NCBI GenBank assembly: GCA_020634315.1
Contig: JACKBV010000018.1
Coordinates: forward strand, 1 to 64,000
Origin: Ardenticatenaceae bacterium
GTDB taxonomy: Bacteria > Chloroflexota > Anaerolineae > Promineifilales > Promineifilaceae
Direction: 5' to 3'
DNA: 64,000 nt
The notes beneath the pieces were generated by a model. It searched no databases. It was not told the DNA's origin and worked only from the letters and a program-made list of their open reading frames with translations. The position numbers and the translations under genes are program-made. Of this stretch, positions 17,363-25,788 are shown piece after piece. Position 1 is the stretch's first letter. Every line of letters begins with the position of its first letter.

Positions 17363-18961
17363 ATGTTTACCCCTTTATTGCGTGTGTGGAACCTCTCCAA
17401 AAATTTTGGCAATTTAGCTGCTTTGCAGGCGGTTGATTTGCGTATCAATGCCGGGGAAGTGGTTGGGCTGGCGGGCAGCAGCGGCGCTGGCAAGTCGCTT
17501 TTCATCCGCATTTTGGCCGGTTTACAAGCGCCAGATGCGGGTCGAATGTTGTTCGACCGTCAGTTGATGCATTGGCCTTTCCAGGCGCAGCGGGTGGGGA
17601 TTGGCGTGATCCATCAAGAGCCGGAACTTGCCGACCAATTTGACGTGACTGATAATGTGTTTTTGGGGCAAGAGGTCAATCACACGCTTTTGGGCAGGCG
17701 CTTGCCCATTCCCAACCAGCGCAAAATGGAAGAGGAGACTTTGCGCTTATTGGATGCAATGAATGTGCATTTGCCGTCGCTGCATGTGAAGGTGGGGAAT
17801 CTTTCCAGTGAGCAGCGGCAGTTGGTTGCCATTGCGCAGGTGATTGCGCAACCGGCTAAACTGCGTATCGTTGATGATCCCAATTTTTTGAGTTTGCCAC
17901 ATCAGGAAATGTTGTTGGATCAGATTCGTGATTGGCAGAAACGGAATACGGCCGTTCTTTTCAGCAGCGCCAACCTCGACCATCTGTTTGCCGTGGCCGA
18001 CCGTATTGTCGTGCTGCGCGAAGGGTGGCTGGTGGCCGATTTGCGCAGCGACGAGACAAATCGAGAAGAGATTGTCGCGGCCTTGGTGGGCACGGCCGAT
18101 CGGCAGCAGCGCACCCCCGTCATTTGGGCCATAGACAGCTATTACCGCGCACGCAAACAGGCAGAAACCTTGCGCCACAACCAGACATTGCTGCGCCGCA
18201 ACCTGGCCGCGCAAGATTCCATTAACCGGCAGTTGCTAGACCAGTTAGCCGACCAGGTAAAAGCACTTGACAGTGCCAACCTGGCGCTGCAAGATGCGCA
18301 GCGCCGCCTGTTGACCGAGCGTGAAGAAGAGCGTAAACGCCTGGCGCGTGAACTGCATGATCAAATGATTCAAGACTTGCTCGGCTTGAATTATCAAATC
18401 GAAGACATTGAAAGCATGGCGGAAGACAATGGCGACCTGATTGCTGAATTAGAGGATGTGCGCGGCAACATTCGCACGTTGGTGGAAGATTTACGCCGTA
18501 TTTGCGGCAATTTACGGCCGCCCACCATTGACAGTTTGGGGCTAGGCGCGGCGCTGCAATCGTTCATGCACGATTGGAGCTTGCGCACGGGCATCGAAGC
18601 AAACCTGGAACTCGATGCGGAATTGGGTCGCCTGCCGGAAGCAATTGAACTCTCTATTTTCCGTATCGTGCAGGAAAGTTTGAGCAATGTTTGGAAGCAT
18701 GCAGACGCCACCACCGTACAAGTGACTTTGCAGCACACTTCGCCGCGCATGTTGCAGGTGACGGTTGCCGACAATGGGCAAGGTCTGGCTCAAGATTTTG
18801 ACCTGGCGAAGTTGAGCCTGGACGGACATTATGGATTGTTGGGATTAAGTGAACGGGTGGCGTTAATGGGCGGACGGCTGAATTTGCGCAATCAGGCAGA
18901 TGGTGGCCTGGAAATTCAGGTTGAAATTCCGCATCCACGCGTTGTGCCAGAGCTGCTGTGA
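17363..18961 (+). CDS. Fusion of a degenerate CUT2-type ABC ATPase domain with a NarL-type histidine kinase
   Basis: Residues 1-235 resemble the first cassette of CUT2 sugar ATPases: Walker A GSSGAGKS (38-45), Q-loop Gln85 in HQEPEL, signature LSSEQ (147-151), and Walker B LRIVDD with Asp172 in place of the catalytic Glu. The H-loop His is replaced by Ala203 (FSSANL where relatives have ISHRL). ATP binding looks kept but hydrolysis is probably impaired. Residues about 265-330 are a coiled coil, followed by a HisKA_3 dimerisation domain with His332 in ARELHDQMIQDLLG and a HATPase (IVQESLSNVWKHA, DNGQGL, GHYGLLGLSERV). There are no membrane helices. Sitting behind the REC-HTH-REC gene and opposite a sugar transporter, it may dock on the permease through its ABC domain and report transport activity. 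That function is inference. Confidence 0.88.
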   Translation: MFTPLLRVWNLSKNFGNLAALQAVDLRINAGEVVGLAGSSGAGKSLFIRILAGLQAPDAGRMLFDRQLMHWPFQAQRVGIGVIHQEPELADQFDVTDNVFLGQEVNHTLLGRRLPIPNQRKMEEETLRLLDAMNVHLPSLHVKVGNLSSEQRQLVAIAQVIAQPAKLRIVDDPNFLSLPHQEMLLDQIRDWQKRNTAVLFSSANLDHLFAVADRIVVLREGWLVADLRSDETNREEIVAALVGTADRQQRTPVIWAIDSYYRARKQAETLRHNQTLLRRNLAAQDSINRQLLDQLADQVKALDSANLALQDAQRRLLTEREEERKRLARELHDQMIQDLLGLNYQIEDIESMAEDNGDLIAELEDVRGNIRTLVEDLRRICGNLRPPTIDSLGLGAALQSFMHDWSLRTGIEANLELDAELGRLPEAIELSIFRIVQESLSNVWKHADATTVQVTLQHTSPRMLQVTVADNGQGLAQDFDLAKLSLDGHYGLLGLSERVALMGGRLNLRNQADGGLEIQVEIPHPRVVPELL

Positions 18962-18991
18962 TAGATTTTACTTCGTGCAGACGGCATGTTT

Positions 18992-19102
18992 TTGACGCAA
19001 AGGGGCAAAAGATTTAGAAAGATGCAAAGAGAAGAAAGAAAGGATTCTGTTCCTCTTCATCTCCTCTTTGCATCTTCTTCACCTTTGCATTCTTTGCGTC
19101 AA
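18992..19102. repeat. Long imperfect palindrome between convergent genes
   Basis: Outer arms TTGACGCAAAG (18992-19002) and CTTTGCGTCAA (19092-19102) and inner arms GATGCAAAGAG (19021-19031) and CTCTTTGCATC (19064-19074) are perfect complements. The 111-base element would fold into a long hairpin. It lies between the kinase stop and the end of pyrB and may terminate both. The ACGCAAAG words recall dispersed palindromic elements of other genomes. Confidence 0.7.
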
Positions 19103-19110
19103 TATTTTTG

Positions 19111-20100
19111 TTATGCCTTGCCGAGAACGGCCGCTAACAAGGCCATGCGGATGAACATGCCGTTTTGCACCTGACGGAAGTAGGCGGCGCGGGGGTCTTT
19201 GTCCACATCGTAGTGAATTTCACCAACGCGTGGCAGGGGGTGCATGATGACCATTTTGCTCTTGGCTTGTTCCATCAATTCAGTCGTAATTTCGTAGTGA
19301 TTCTTGACCTGCTCGTACTGTGCCAGGTCAGAGAAGCGTTCTTTTTGTACGCGGGTGACGTAAAGTACGTCGGCGTTTTCAATGACATCGGCTACATCGT
19401 GGGTTTCGCGCACGTTGACTTTGGCGTCGATAACCTGATTCATGATGTTGAGCGGCATGCGCAGGATTTCGGGGGAGACAAAGCGCAGGCTGACGTTGTA
19501 TTGCAGCAGCAATTTGGTGAGAGAGTGGACGGTACGGCCGTATCGCAAATCACCAACCATCGCCACCTTTAATCCATCCAACGTCCCCAACTCTTCGCGA
19601 ATGGTGAACAAATCGAGCAGCGCTTGTGTGGGATGCTCGCCAGCTCCATCACCGGCGTTGATGACCGGGATGCTGGCATAGTCAGCGGCCGTTTGTGCCG
19701 ACCCCGTTTCTGGGTGGCGCAGCACAATCACATCAGAATATTGTTCCAATGTGCGCACAGTATCGGCCAATGTTTCACCTTTGCTCACAGAGCTGAATTG
19801 CACACCTTGCGTAATCGGAATCACGCTGCCACCGAGCCGTTCCATTGCTGAAATGAAGGAGGCGCTGGTGCGCGTGCTTGGTTCGTAAAAGAGCGCGGTG
19901 AGGATATTGCCTTTCAGCAAATCGCAGCCGCCCACACGTTTTACCAATTCGCGCATTTCGCGGGCGCGGGTAAATACGTAATCCAGCTTATCGCGATCAA
20001 ATTGATCGACCGAAATAATGTCTTGACCGGTGAGTCCATTGCTGTTGACGCTTTTCGGCGTCATTTCATCAAAATTGAACAGGGGTTGTAATTCTTTCAT
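19111..20100 (-). CDS. pyrB: Aspartate carbamoyltransferase catalytic chain
   Basis: This is the second enzyme of pyrimidine synthesis, joining carbamoyl phosphate and aspartate. The 329-residue protein has the carbamoyl-phosphate loop [12 protein letters not shown], the [11 protein letters not shown] loop, the active-site stretch [17 protein letters not shown] and the C-terminal HPLPRVGEI. The N-terminus is about 20 residues longer than the E. coli catalytic chain. It is the second gene of a pyrC-pyrB operon, 85 bases after pyrC. No pyrI regulatory subunit gene is nearby, so regulation is likely at the transcript level through the leader upstream of pyrC. Confidence 0.95.
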   Translation of the reverse strand: MKELQPLFNFDEMTPKSVNSNGLTGQDIISVDQFDRDKLDYVFTRAREMRELVKRVGGCDLLKGNILTALFYEPSTRTSASFISAMERLGGSVIPITQGVQFSSVSKGETLADTVRTLEQYSDVIVLRHPETGSAQTAADYASIPVINAGDGAGEHPTQALLDLFTIREELGTLDGLKVAMVGDLRYGRTVHSLTKLLLQYNVSLRFVSPEILRMPLNIMNQVIDAKVNVRETHDVADVIENADVLYVTRVQKERFSDLAQYEQVKNHYEITTELMEQAKSKMVIMHPLPRVGEIHYDVDKDPRAAYFRQVQNGMFIRMALLAAVLGKA

Positions 20101-20185
20101 TTTTTTCCTCGCTTGATTTTTGGATAGATCTTCTCTTATTTTGAGGTCTCGCGGGCTGCCGTTTACAGCTTGCCCGCGAGGCCGA

Positions 20186-21247
20186 TTATTGATGACTGAT
20201 TATTTGCCCGCTGCCAGGAGCGGCTAAAACTTGCCCGTTTTCGTACACAAGTTGACCGCGCAAGATGACCCGTTGTACACGCCCGGCTACTTCGCGCCCA
20301 TGAAAAGGTGTCCAGCCGCATTTGCTGTGCATTTGCTCGTTTTGAATGATGGTTGGCGTCATGTCCACTTCGACTTGAGTGTCTGGCTGCGCGGGCAGAT
20401 TGTAAATGCGGCGCGGGTTGGTGTACATGAGGTCAATGAGACGGTCGAGGGTGAAACGGCCGTTTCCCATCGCCGTCAACATCAAAGCCAGTGACGTTTC
20501 CAATCCCGCTACCCCTGGCGGAGGCGTGGCCGACTGTTTCTCGGCCAATGTGTGGGGCGCATGGTCCGTGGCGACACAATCAACGGTGTCATTGAGATGT
20601 TCCCAAAGAGCGGCGACATCATCTGGCGTGCCCAAGATAGGGCGCATGTCGCCCAATGTTCCCAACCGCTGCGCATCTGTCTGGTCAAGGAAAAGGTGGT
20701 GTGGCGTCACTTCACAGGTGACAGGCAGGCCGCGCATTTTGGCATCGGCGATTAACTCGATCTCTTCGCGGCGGCTGATGTGGCAGAAGTGAACGGGACG
20801 CGCATAAGTGGCCGCCAGCCCAATGCCGACGGCGACGCTTTGCTTTTCGGCGTGCATGGCAATGAGCTTGTGGCGCGGCCAGTCGCGGAAGCAGGCGCGG
20901 AGGGTCGGCACATCTTCGACGCGCAGTTTGCCAAAGGTGTCATTGAGGTAGATTTTGAGGGCAACGGCCGTTTCCCCCAATTCCGGTAAATGATGGACAT
21001 CTTCGGGGCTGGCCCCGGCAAACAGGCCGACATCGCAGCGCACATCGGCCGCAGCCTGCGCATAAGCCGCGCTTAGAGCGGCCGGTGTGGTCAACGGCGG
21101 CGCTGTATTGGGCATCCCCAAAATCATGGTAATGCCACCAGCCAGAGCCGCAGCCGTGCCGGTGGCAAAATCCTCTTTGTGTTCACCGCCGGGCACCCGC
21201 AAATGGGTATGTACGTCAATTAGTCCCGGTAATGTCAGAGTCGTCAT
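20186..21247 (-). CDS. pyrC: Dihydroorotase
   Basis: This amidohydrolase interconverts carbamoyl aspartate and dihydroorotate. It has the metal-binding HTHLR near the N-terminus ([16 protein letters not shown]), FCHIS with a further His, EVTPHHLFL, and [10 protein letters not shown] with the catalytic Asp. At 353 residues it resembles the compact CAD-type dihydroorotase that starts almost at the HxH motif. I chose the ATG at 21247 because AAAGGAG lies about 10 bases upstream; the ORF extends 16 codons further without ribosome-site support. It is the first gene of the pyr operon, about 85 bases downstream of a terminator-type attenuator. Confidence 0.93.
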   Translation of the reverse strand: MTTLTLPGLIDVHTHLRVPGGEHKEDFATGTAAALAGGITMILGMPNTAPPLTTPAALSAAYAQAAADVRCDVGLFAGASPEDVHHLPELGETAVALKIYLNDTFGKLRVEDVPTLRACFRDWPRHKLIAMHAEKQSVAVGIGLAATYARPVHFCHISRREEIELIADAKMRGLPVTCEVTPHHLFLDQTDAQRLGTLGDMRPILGTPDDVAALWEHLNDTVDCVATDHAPHTLAEKQSATPPPGVAGLETSLALMLTAMGNGRFTLDRLIDLMYTNPRRIYNLPAQPDTQVEVDMTPTIIQNEQMHSKCGWTPFHGREVAGRVQRVILRGQLVYENGQVLAAPGSGQIISHQ

Positions 21248-21331
21248 CTCGCGTGATACTCCTTTTCGTAGATTGGTGTGTTTGTGCATCATCACGGACG
21301 CACTTTTGCACTCGCTCGCCTGCCACCAGAC

Positions 21332-21360
21332 AAAAAAAAGCCTGATCCAAAGGATCAGGC
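21332..21360 (-). terminator. Attenuator-type terminator in the pyrC leader
   Basis: On the minus strand GCCTGATCC-TTT-GGATCAGGC is a perfect 9-bp stem followed by eight T residues. It lies between the leader promoter at 21479-21508 and pyrC, so transcription must pass it to express pyrCB. The leader ORF ends inside its 5' arm. Confidence 0.85.
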
Positions 21361-21444
21361 CATTAATGACAATGTTTGCGCCACAGTGGGCGTTATGTTT
21401 CGTTTTGGTCTTATTATTTTGTGTCCGGTGAACAATCGCTTCAT
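21355..21444 (-). CDS. Leader peptide ORF of the pyr operon (29 codons)
   Basis: The ATG at 21444 is preceded by AAGGA with 8-base spacing and a run of six T residues. The 29-residue product begins MKRLFTGHKIIRP, and the TGA falls within the 5' arm of the attenuator stem. A ribosome finishing this ORF would cover the stem and block termination, the logic known for E. coli pyrBI. The start lies in the loop of an upstream hairpin formed by CCGGTG and CACCGG flanking it. Expression of the peptide is inferred from layout only. Confidence 0.55.
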   Translation of the reverse strand: MKRLFTGHKIIRPKRNITPTVAQTLSLMA

Positions 21445-21478
21445 AGAAAAAATCCTTTTTAGTTTACACCGGGACGGT

Positions 21479-21508
21479 ATCTTAGCATAAGTTTACGCCA
21501 TTTGACAA
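21479..21508 (-). promoter_or_regulatory. Predicted sigma70 promoter of the pyrC-pyrB leader
   Basis: On the minus strand, TTGTCA (21503-21508) and TAAGAT (21479-21484) are 18 bases apart, placing the start near 21472, about 225 bases before pyrC. Confidence 0.6.
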
Positions 21509-21521
21509 ATCCATTAATCAT

Positions 21522-22451
21522 TTAGCTATACGCGGCGACACGGTCGCGGCGACGGCCAAGTTCACTGGTGTACCGTTTGCCTAAAGCTGCCGCGTGCCGC
21601 TGTGCCCAATCGGTGAGGCGCGTGCTGCCGGTAGGCGGCGTGTCTACACAGAGCAGCCCGGCCATTAACCCGGCAATTTCTTCGCGGGTGATGAGCACGT
21701 CGTCCACAAAATGACTGACAACCCAACCGGCCGTGTAGCCGAGGGTGGGCGGTAGGGAGAGGATCGGCCGTTTCCGGCCAATGATCTCGGCAATCGTTGT
21801 CACCATCTCTTTGTAGGTGAATGTTTCCGGGCCAATGGCGTTGAGGATGACATTGTCACGGGCTGCACCTTGTGCAACTGCCAATTGGGCCAGATCGTCC
21901 ACATAAATGGGCTGCACTTTGTACTGCCCATCGCCAAAAACACCAAAAACGGGGAAGGTGCGCAGCATCCAGGCAATGTTGTTGATCAAGATGTCTTCTT
22001 TGCCAAAAAGAACGGTGGGGCGCAAAATGGCGTAGGAAAGACCAGAAGCGATCAATGCCTGCTCTAACTGCGCTTTGCCGCTGAAATATTCCAACGGAGA
22101 ATCGAGCGTGGGATTGGTGATGCTGACGTGAACGACACGTTCGACGCCGGCCGCTTGTGCGGCTTTGAAAAGGGCGAGGGTGTTGTTAACGGCCGTTTCA
22201 TGCTGAAACATCTCGTGATTAAACCGCACCCAATACGTGTTATACAGCACCTTGACACCGCGCAGCGTCTCCGCCATTTTTTGCCAATCGTCAAAGTGAA
22301 ATGGAGAGGCTTTCACCCGGCCCCCAAACGGATTCACCCGATTCACCGAATTCGTCAGCGTGATTACTTCATGTCCCGCTGCCAGCAATCGCTGCGCAAT
22401 ATATTTTCCTGAATAGCCAAACGCGCCGGTCACGGCATGTAACTCTGTCAT
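21522..22451 (-). CDS. NAD(P)-binding Rossmann protein, NmrA/epimerase-like
   Basis: The 309-residue protein starts with the dinucleotide-binding motif TGAFGYSGKYIAQRL and belongs to the atypical short-chain dehydrogenase group (NmrA, NDUFA9-like). Later family features are VVHVSITNP, the YFSGKAQLEQAL stretch where the catalytic YxxxK often sits, and LRPTVLFGKED. The substrate is unknown. I chose the ATG at 22451 because AAAGGGG lies 5 bases upstream; the ORF extends 27 codons further without such support. It follows the GbsR-type regulator by 110 bases on the same strand and is probably co-regulated by it. Confidence 0.8.
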   Translation of the reverse strand: MTELHAVTGAFGYSGKYIAQRLLAAGHEVITLTNSVNRVNPFGGRVKASPFHFDDWQKMAETLRGVKVLYNTYWVRFNHEMFQHETAVNNTLALFKAAQAAGVERVVHVSITNPTLDSPLEYFSGKAQLEQALIASGLSYAILRPTVLFGKEDILINNIAWMLRTFPVFGVFGDGQYKVQPIYVDDLAQLAVAQGAARDNVILNAIGPETFTYKEMVTTIAEIIGRKRPILSLPPTLGYTAGWVVSHFVDDVLITREEIAGLMAGLLCVDTPPTGSTRLTDWAQRHAAALGKRYTSELGRRRDRVAAYS

Positions 22452-22561
22452 GATTACCCCTTTCATCCTATACGGTTTTGTCTTTACCTGAAAAATTGCC
22501 TGAGGAATCGTCCACAAATAACCTTTACGCAAACGGGCGATTCCACAGAAACAGCCAACGC

Positions 22562-23104
22562 CTAACTTTCTGCTGTACCCCTGCCGAATAGCTTTTGCAG
22601 CGTACTGGCCCGCAAATTGTCTAAGGCCACAATCATCGCTACCAAATTGTCGAGCGCATCGAAAAAGCGGCGCATCTCTTGCATTCGCCCCTGATAAAAC
22701 TGGGCCAATTCAGCCTCTTCTGGCTCAAGCGCGGCATCGCCGAGGATGTCCATGCTTTCGGTGACGGTACGCAGCGCACGGTCAAATTCGCTTTTTTCGC
22801 GTTCGCGCAGCAGGCCACGAATGATTTTCCAGAAGTCCGTTTCCGCGACGTAATAATCTTTGCGGTCACCAACTTGCAGGTGTTTATGGATCATGCCCAG
22901 CCGTTCCAGGTTGCGTACATTGGTGCTGACGGCACCTTTGCTCACATTTGCCTGTTCCACCAGTTCATCCAAAGAAACGGGCGCGGGAGAGAGGTAAATC
23001 GCCCCAAAAATAGCGCCCATCGCCTTGGGGAAGCCCCAGAAATGGCTGATGCGGCTCATGCCTTGAATAAAATGGTCTCTCGATTCTTGAATTTTTGTAT
23101 TCAT
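22562..23104 (-). CDS. GbsR/MarR-type transcriptional regulator
   Basis: This 180-residue winged-helix regulator has the GbsR-type N-terminus (SRISHFWGFPKAMGAIFGAIYLS), a recognition region VSKGAVSTNVRNLERLGMI and wing VGDRKDYYVAETDFW, followed by a helical dimerisation tail. It is preceded by a perfect consensus promoter with an 8-bp inverted repeat over the start site, which points to autorepression. The Rossmann protein downstream is the likely co-regulated gene. The effector is unknown; choline or betaine as in GbsR is only a family precedent. Confidence 0.85.
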   Translation of the reverse strand: MNTKIQESRDHFIQGMSRISHFWGFPKAMGAIFGAIYLSPAPVSLDELVEQANVSKGAVSTNVRNLERLGMIHKHLQVGDRKDYYVAETDFWKIIRGLLREREKSEFDRALRTVTESMDILGDAALEPEEAELAQFYQGRMQEMRRFFDALDNLVAMIVALDNLRASTLQKLFGRGTAES

Positions 23105-23122
23105 GATGCTTCTCGTAAAGAA

Positions 23123-23142
23123 CGTTTAGTAAAAACTAAACG
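23123..23142. promoter_or_regulatory. Operator: perfect inverted repeat CGTTTAGT-AAAA-ACTAAACG
   Basis: The 20-base palindrome starts 1 base downstream of the -10 box, covers the predicted transcription start and ends 18 bases before the GbsR ATG. The position fits repression by the encoded regulator. Confidence 0.75.
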
Positions 23143-23143
23143 A

Positions 23144-23172
23144 ATTATACAAACGCGACAGTGGCTTGTCAA
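23144..23172 (-). promoter_or_regulatory. Perfect consensus sigma70 promoter for the GbsR gene
   Basis: On the minus strand TTGACA (23167-23172) and TATAAT (23144-23149) are separated by exactly 17 bases. Such a strong promoter is expected where a tight repressor limits expression. Confidence 0.85.
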
Positions 23173-23251
23173 GCAGCTTACCAAGCTGCCCAAAGGTTAC
23201 GGGAAAAGCGCGGCTTTTGGGGGATTCCAGGGGCTAACGATGCCCATTAAT

Positions 23252-23908
23252 TCAGAACGTGATCAGGTTGGCGCGGAGGGCGGCGATGACGGCTTGTGTG
23301 CGGTTGGGCTGGTTGAGTTTGGTGAAGATGCGTTTGGCGTAGGTTTTGACGGTTTCTTCGCTGATGAAGAGTTGTTCGCCGATTTCGCGGTAAGTGGCAG
23401 TGGTTGCCATCAGGGTGAGGACTTCCAGTTCCCGTTCAGAGAGGGCTGGCGATGGTGTCGGCGGCAGAGATGGTGCGGTGGTGGGTTGGCGGCTGTAGGC
23501 AATTAGCGATTGGGTGACTTCGGTGCCGAGGTACCGTTTGCCGCTGGCGACGACGCGAATGGCGTGAGCCAGATTGGCGGGGCTGATGTCTTTGTGGACG
23601 AAGCCGTCAACGCCGTCGTCAAGGGCATCGAGTACGGCCGTTTCCATTGGTGCGCCCGACAAAATGAGGGTACGCACAGAGGCGACGAGTCGTTTCATGG
23701 TGCGGGCGGCTTGCAAGCCGTCCATATCCGGCATTTTCCAATCGAGCAAGGCCAGGTCGGGCTGCATTTGCACAACCAGATTGACAGCCTCGGCGCCATT
23801 TTGCGCCTCGCCAACAATGACAAAGTCTGGCTCCTGACGCAAGACTAGCATCAGCCCACGCCGCACTACTTCATGATCATCTGCCAATAAAATACGAATC
23901 TGTTTCAT
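23252..23908 (-). CDS. NarL/LuxR-type response regulator
   Basis: The 218-residue protein has a receiver (acidic DD at 10-11, phospho-acceptor Asp56 in LALLDWKMPDMDG, Lys in FVHKD) and a C-terminal LuxR HTH (LSERELEVLTLMATTATYREIGEQLFISEETVKTYAKRI). A Pro/Thr-rich linker joins them. It lies 21 bases after its probable kinase gene on the same strand, so the two form a two-component pair. Target genes are not evident; the divergent glycosyltransferase is one possibility. Confidence 0.93.
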   Translation of the reverse strand: MKQIRILLADDHEVVRRGLMLVLRQEPDFVIVGEAQNGAEAVNLVVQMQPDLALLDWKMPDMDGLQAARTMKRLVASVRTLILSGAPMETAVLDALDDGVDGFVHKDISPANLAHAIRVVASGKRYLGTEVTQSLIAYSRQPTTAPSLPPTPSPALSERELEVLTLMATTATYREIGEQLFISEETVKTYAKRIFTKLNQPNRTQAVIAALRANLITF

Positions 23909-23929
23909 CGCAAGAGTTGCCTGGAATCA

Positions 23930-25600
23930 TCAAACGGGAATGTCGACGACAATGGACGCGCCCGCGCCCGGTTTGCTGAAGATTTGACAATCGCCACCCA
24001 AAGTTTTGGCGCGTTCCTGCATGCCGCGCAGGCCAAAATGTTCACGACCATAAGCGCGGGCCAGGACAACGGCCGTTTCAAAACCGCGCCCATCATCACG
24101 CACCACCAGTTTGGCGCGGCCGCCTTCTACATCAACACACACACGAGCCTCTTGCGCCTGTGCGTGGTGGGCGATATTTGCCAGCGCTTCTTGCGCAATT
24201 CGGTAGAGACCGCGCCGTGCCCCTGGCGACAAGGCGGCAAAATCGCCGCGAATGTCGAAGATGAAGGCGGTGTCGCTGCGCTGACACGTCTCCTGGGCAT
24301 AGGTCTGCAAATCGGCGGCGAAGCGCTCGGCAGTGAGTTGGGTCGGCCACAGGTCGAGAATGGAGTGACGGATTTCCTGGCGCACGGCGTCGGCGGCTTG
24401 CAGCGTTCGCTCCAGTTCCGGAATAACTTGCTCGACGTGTTCGGGCAGCAGTTTCAGGCAGCCATCCAGGGTGAAAACGATGCCAAAGAGGGATTGGGAA
24501 ACGGTGTCGTGAATGTCTTGGGCGATGCGGATGCGTTCTTCTTGCACGGCCAATTTGCGTGCGCGGTCAATGCACAAAATGGTGGTGCCAATGGCAACGG
24601 CCGCCTGGCTGGCTATCGCTTCGAGGGAGGCGAGGCGGTGCAGTTGGTCGCTGCTGTCGGTGGTGTCTACCAGCAATATGCCAATGGTGTGTTCGCGCAA
24701 CTGCATGGGGATGATGTGGCAATGGTTGATGCTGACATACTCGTTAACGGCCGTATTCGTAGTACACGCCACGCCCTCAGCTACCAACGTGCGCCGTTCC
24801 TGTATGGCTTGCACTACCAGGCCGCCGTCGGGCGTCAGCGGGACGTGTCCCACATCATCGAGGGGGAGATTGGGCAAGAAACGGCCGTTGCCACTGCGCC
24901 CTAACCAATTGCCAAGCACCCGCCCTTCGGCATCTGCCAACCCCACCACCGCACGCGGAAAGGCCAGCGCACCGGTGATGGCTTCCAGCACATTGGCCTG
25001 GACTTCCTCAACGGTGCTGGCACTTTGCAATGAAAGAGTCAGGGCGTTGATCACTTCCAGGTCGCGGTTGGTTTGCATTAATTCGTCACGGGCGCGGCGC
25101 AGCGTGAGAACGGCGCTGGCGGCATAGCCAAACGTGAGGCTGATGAGAAACAGGCCGCTGCCCCAGGTGATGATCAGCAGCCAATCGGGCGACATGTTGC
25201 TGACGTGGGCCGCGCCAAACATCGCCGCCAGATAGAGGGGGAGCAAAACGGCCGTTGCCAGCAATGCCCCGCGCAAACCGAAGAAGAAGGCGGCGATGAG
25301 CAGCGGATTTAGGGTGTAAAGGAGAAAGGAAATGGAGCGGTCGCCGCTGAGGCCAACGAAGAGGGCGACGAGGAGCAGGTCGCTGCCCAGCAGCCAGGGG
25401 GATTGGCGTAAGGCTTTGTTGAGGCGCTGGGGGACGAGGGAGATGAGGATGTTTGCCCCGATGGCGCTGGCAATGAGCAACGGCCGTTCCCCGGTCATGA
25501 GCCATACTACCAGTGGGGGTATCAGGCTGAGCCAGCGGTACAAAAGCAGATAGGAGAAAACCCGGCGGGAATCGGTTTGTATCTCGTGTAAAGCACTCAT
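23930..25600 (-). CDS. Membrane sensor histidine kinase, NarL/DesK type with GAF domain
   Basis: Residues 1-170 contain about six membrane helices. A GAF-like domain follows at about 190-345 and then the kinase core: HisKA_3 with His364 in RIAQDIHDTVSQSLFG, an N-box in YRIAQEALANIAHHA, and G-boxes DDGRGFE and HFGLRGMQERA. The ATG at 25600 has AGGA 5 bases upstream. It is the first gene of a kinase-regulator operon and is divergent from a glycosyltransferase gene. The signal is unknown; the membrane part plus GAF suggests both envelope and cytosolic inputs. Confidence 0.92.
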   Translation of the reverse strand: MSALHEIQTDSRRVFSYLLLYRWLSLIPPLVVWLMTGERPLLIASAIGANILISLVPQRLNKALRQSPWLLGSDLLLVALFVGLSGDRSISFLLYTLNPLLIAAFFFGLRGALLATAVLLPLYLAAMFGAAHVSNMSPDWLLIITWGSGLFLISLTFGYAASAVLTLRRARDELMQTNRDLEVINALTLSLQSASTVEEVQANVLEAITGALAFPRAVVGLADAEGRVLGNWLGRSGNGRFLPNLPLDDVGHVPLTPDGGLVVQAIQERRTLVAEGVACTTNTAVNEYVSINHCHIIPMQLREHTIGILLVDTTDSSDQLHRLASLEAIASQAAVAIGTTILCIDRARKLAVQEERIRIAQDIHDTVSQSLFGIVFTLDGCLKLLPEHVEQVIPELERTLQAADAVRQEIRHSILDLWPTQLTAERFAADLQTYAQETCQRSDTAFIFDIRGDFAALSPGARRGLYRIAQEALANIAHHAQAQEARVCVDVEGGRAKLVVRDDGRGFETAVVLARAYGREHFGLRGMQERAKTLGGDCQIFSKPGAGASIVVDIPV

Positions 25601-25660
25601 GCGTATCCTGTTTGCCCCTTATCATAACCCACTTTGGCCGAGACTAAAATATTGGTGTGA

Positions 25661-25779
25661 TTTTATCCGCCTTTTCTTGTGCCGGTTTCCCTCTGGCAAT
25701 CACAAGCCACGCCCAATGATACCGATTCGCAGCGTTCCACTCATTTTATCCTTCATGATTTGTGCGCATGCGGATAAAA
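25661..25779. promoter_or_regulatory. Divergent promoter region with repeated TTTTATCC words
   Basis: TTTTATCCGC at 25661-25670 has an exact inverted partner GCGGATAAAA at 25770-25779, and TTTTATCC recurs at 25744-25751. The last copy ends 10 bases before the glycosyltransferase ATG. They may be operator half-sites for the divergent kinase and glycosyltransferase genes. Confidence 0.4.
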
Positions 25780-25788
25780 TAGCGAACC

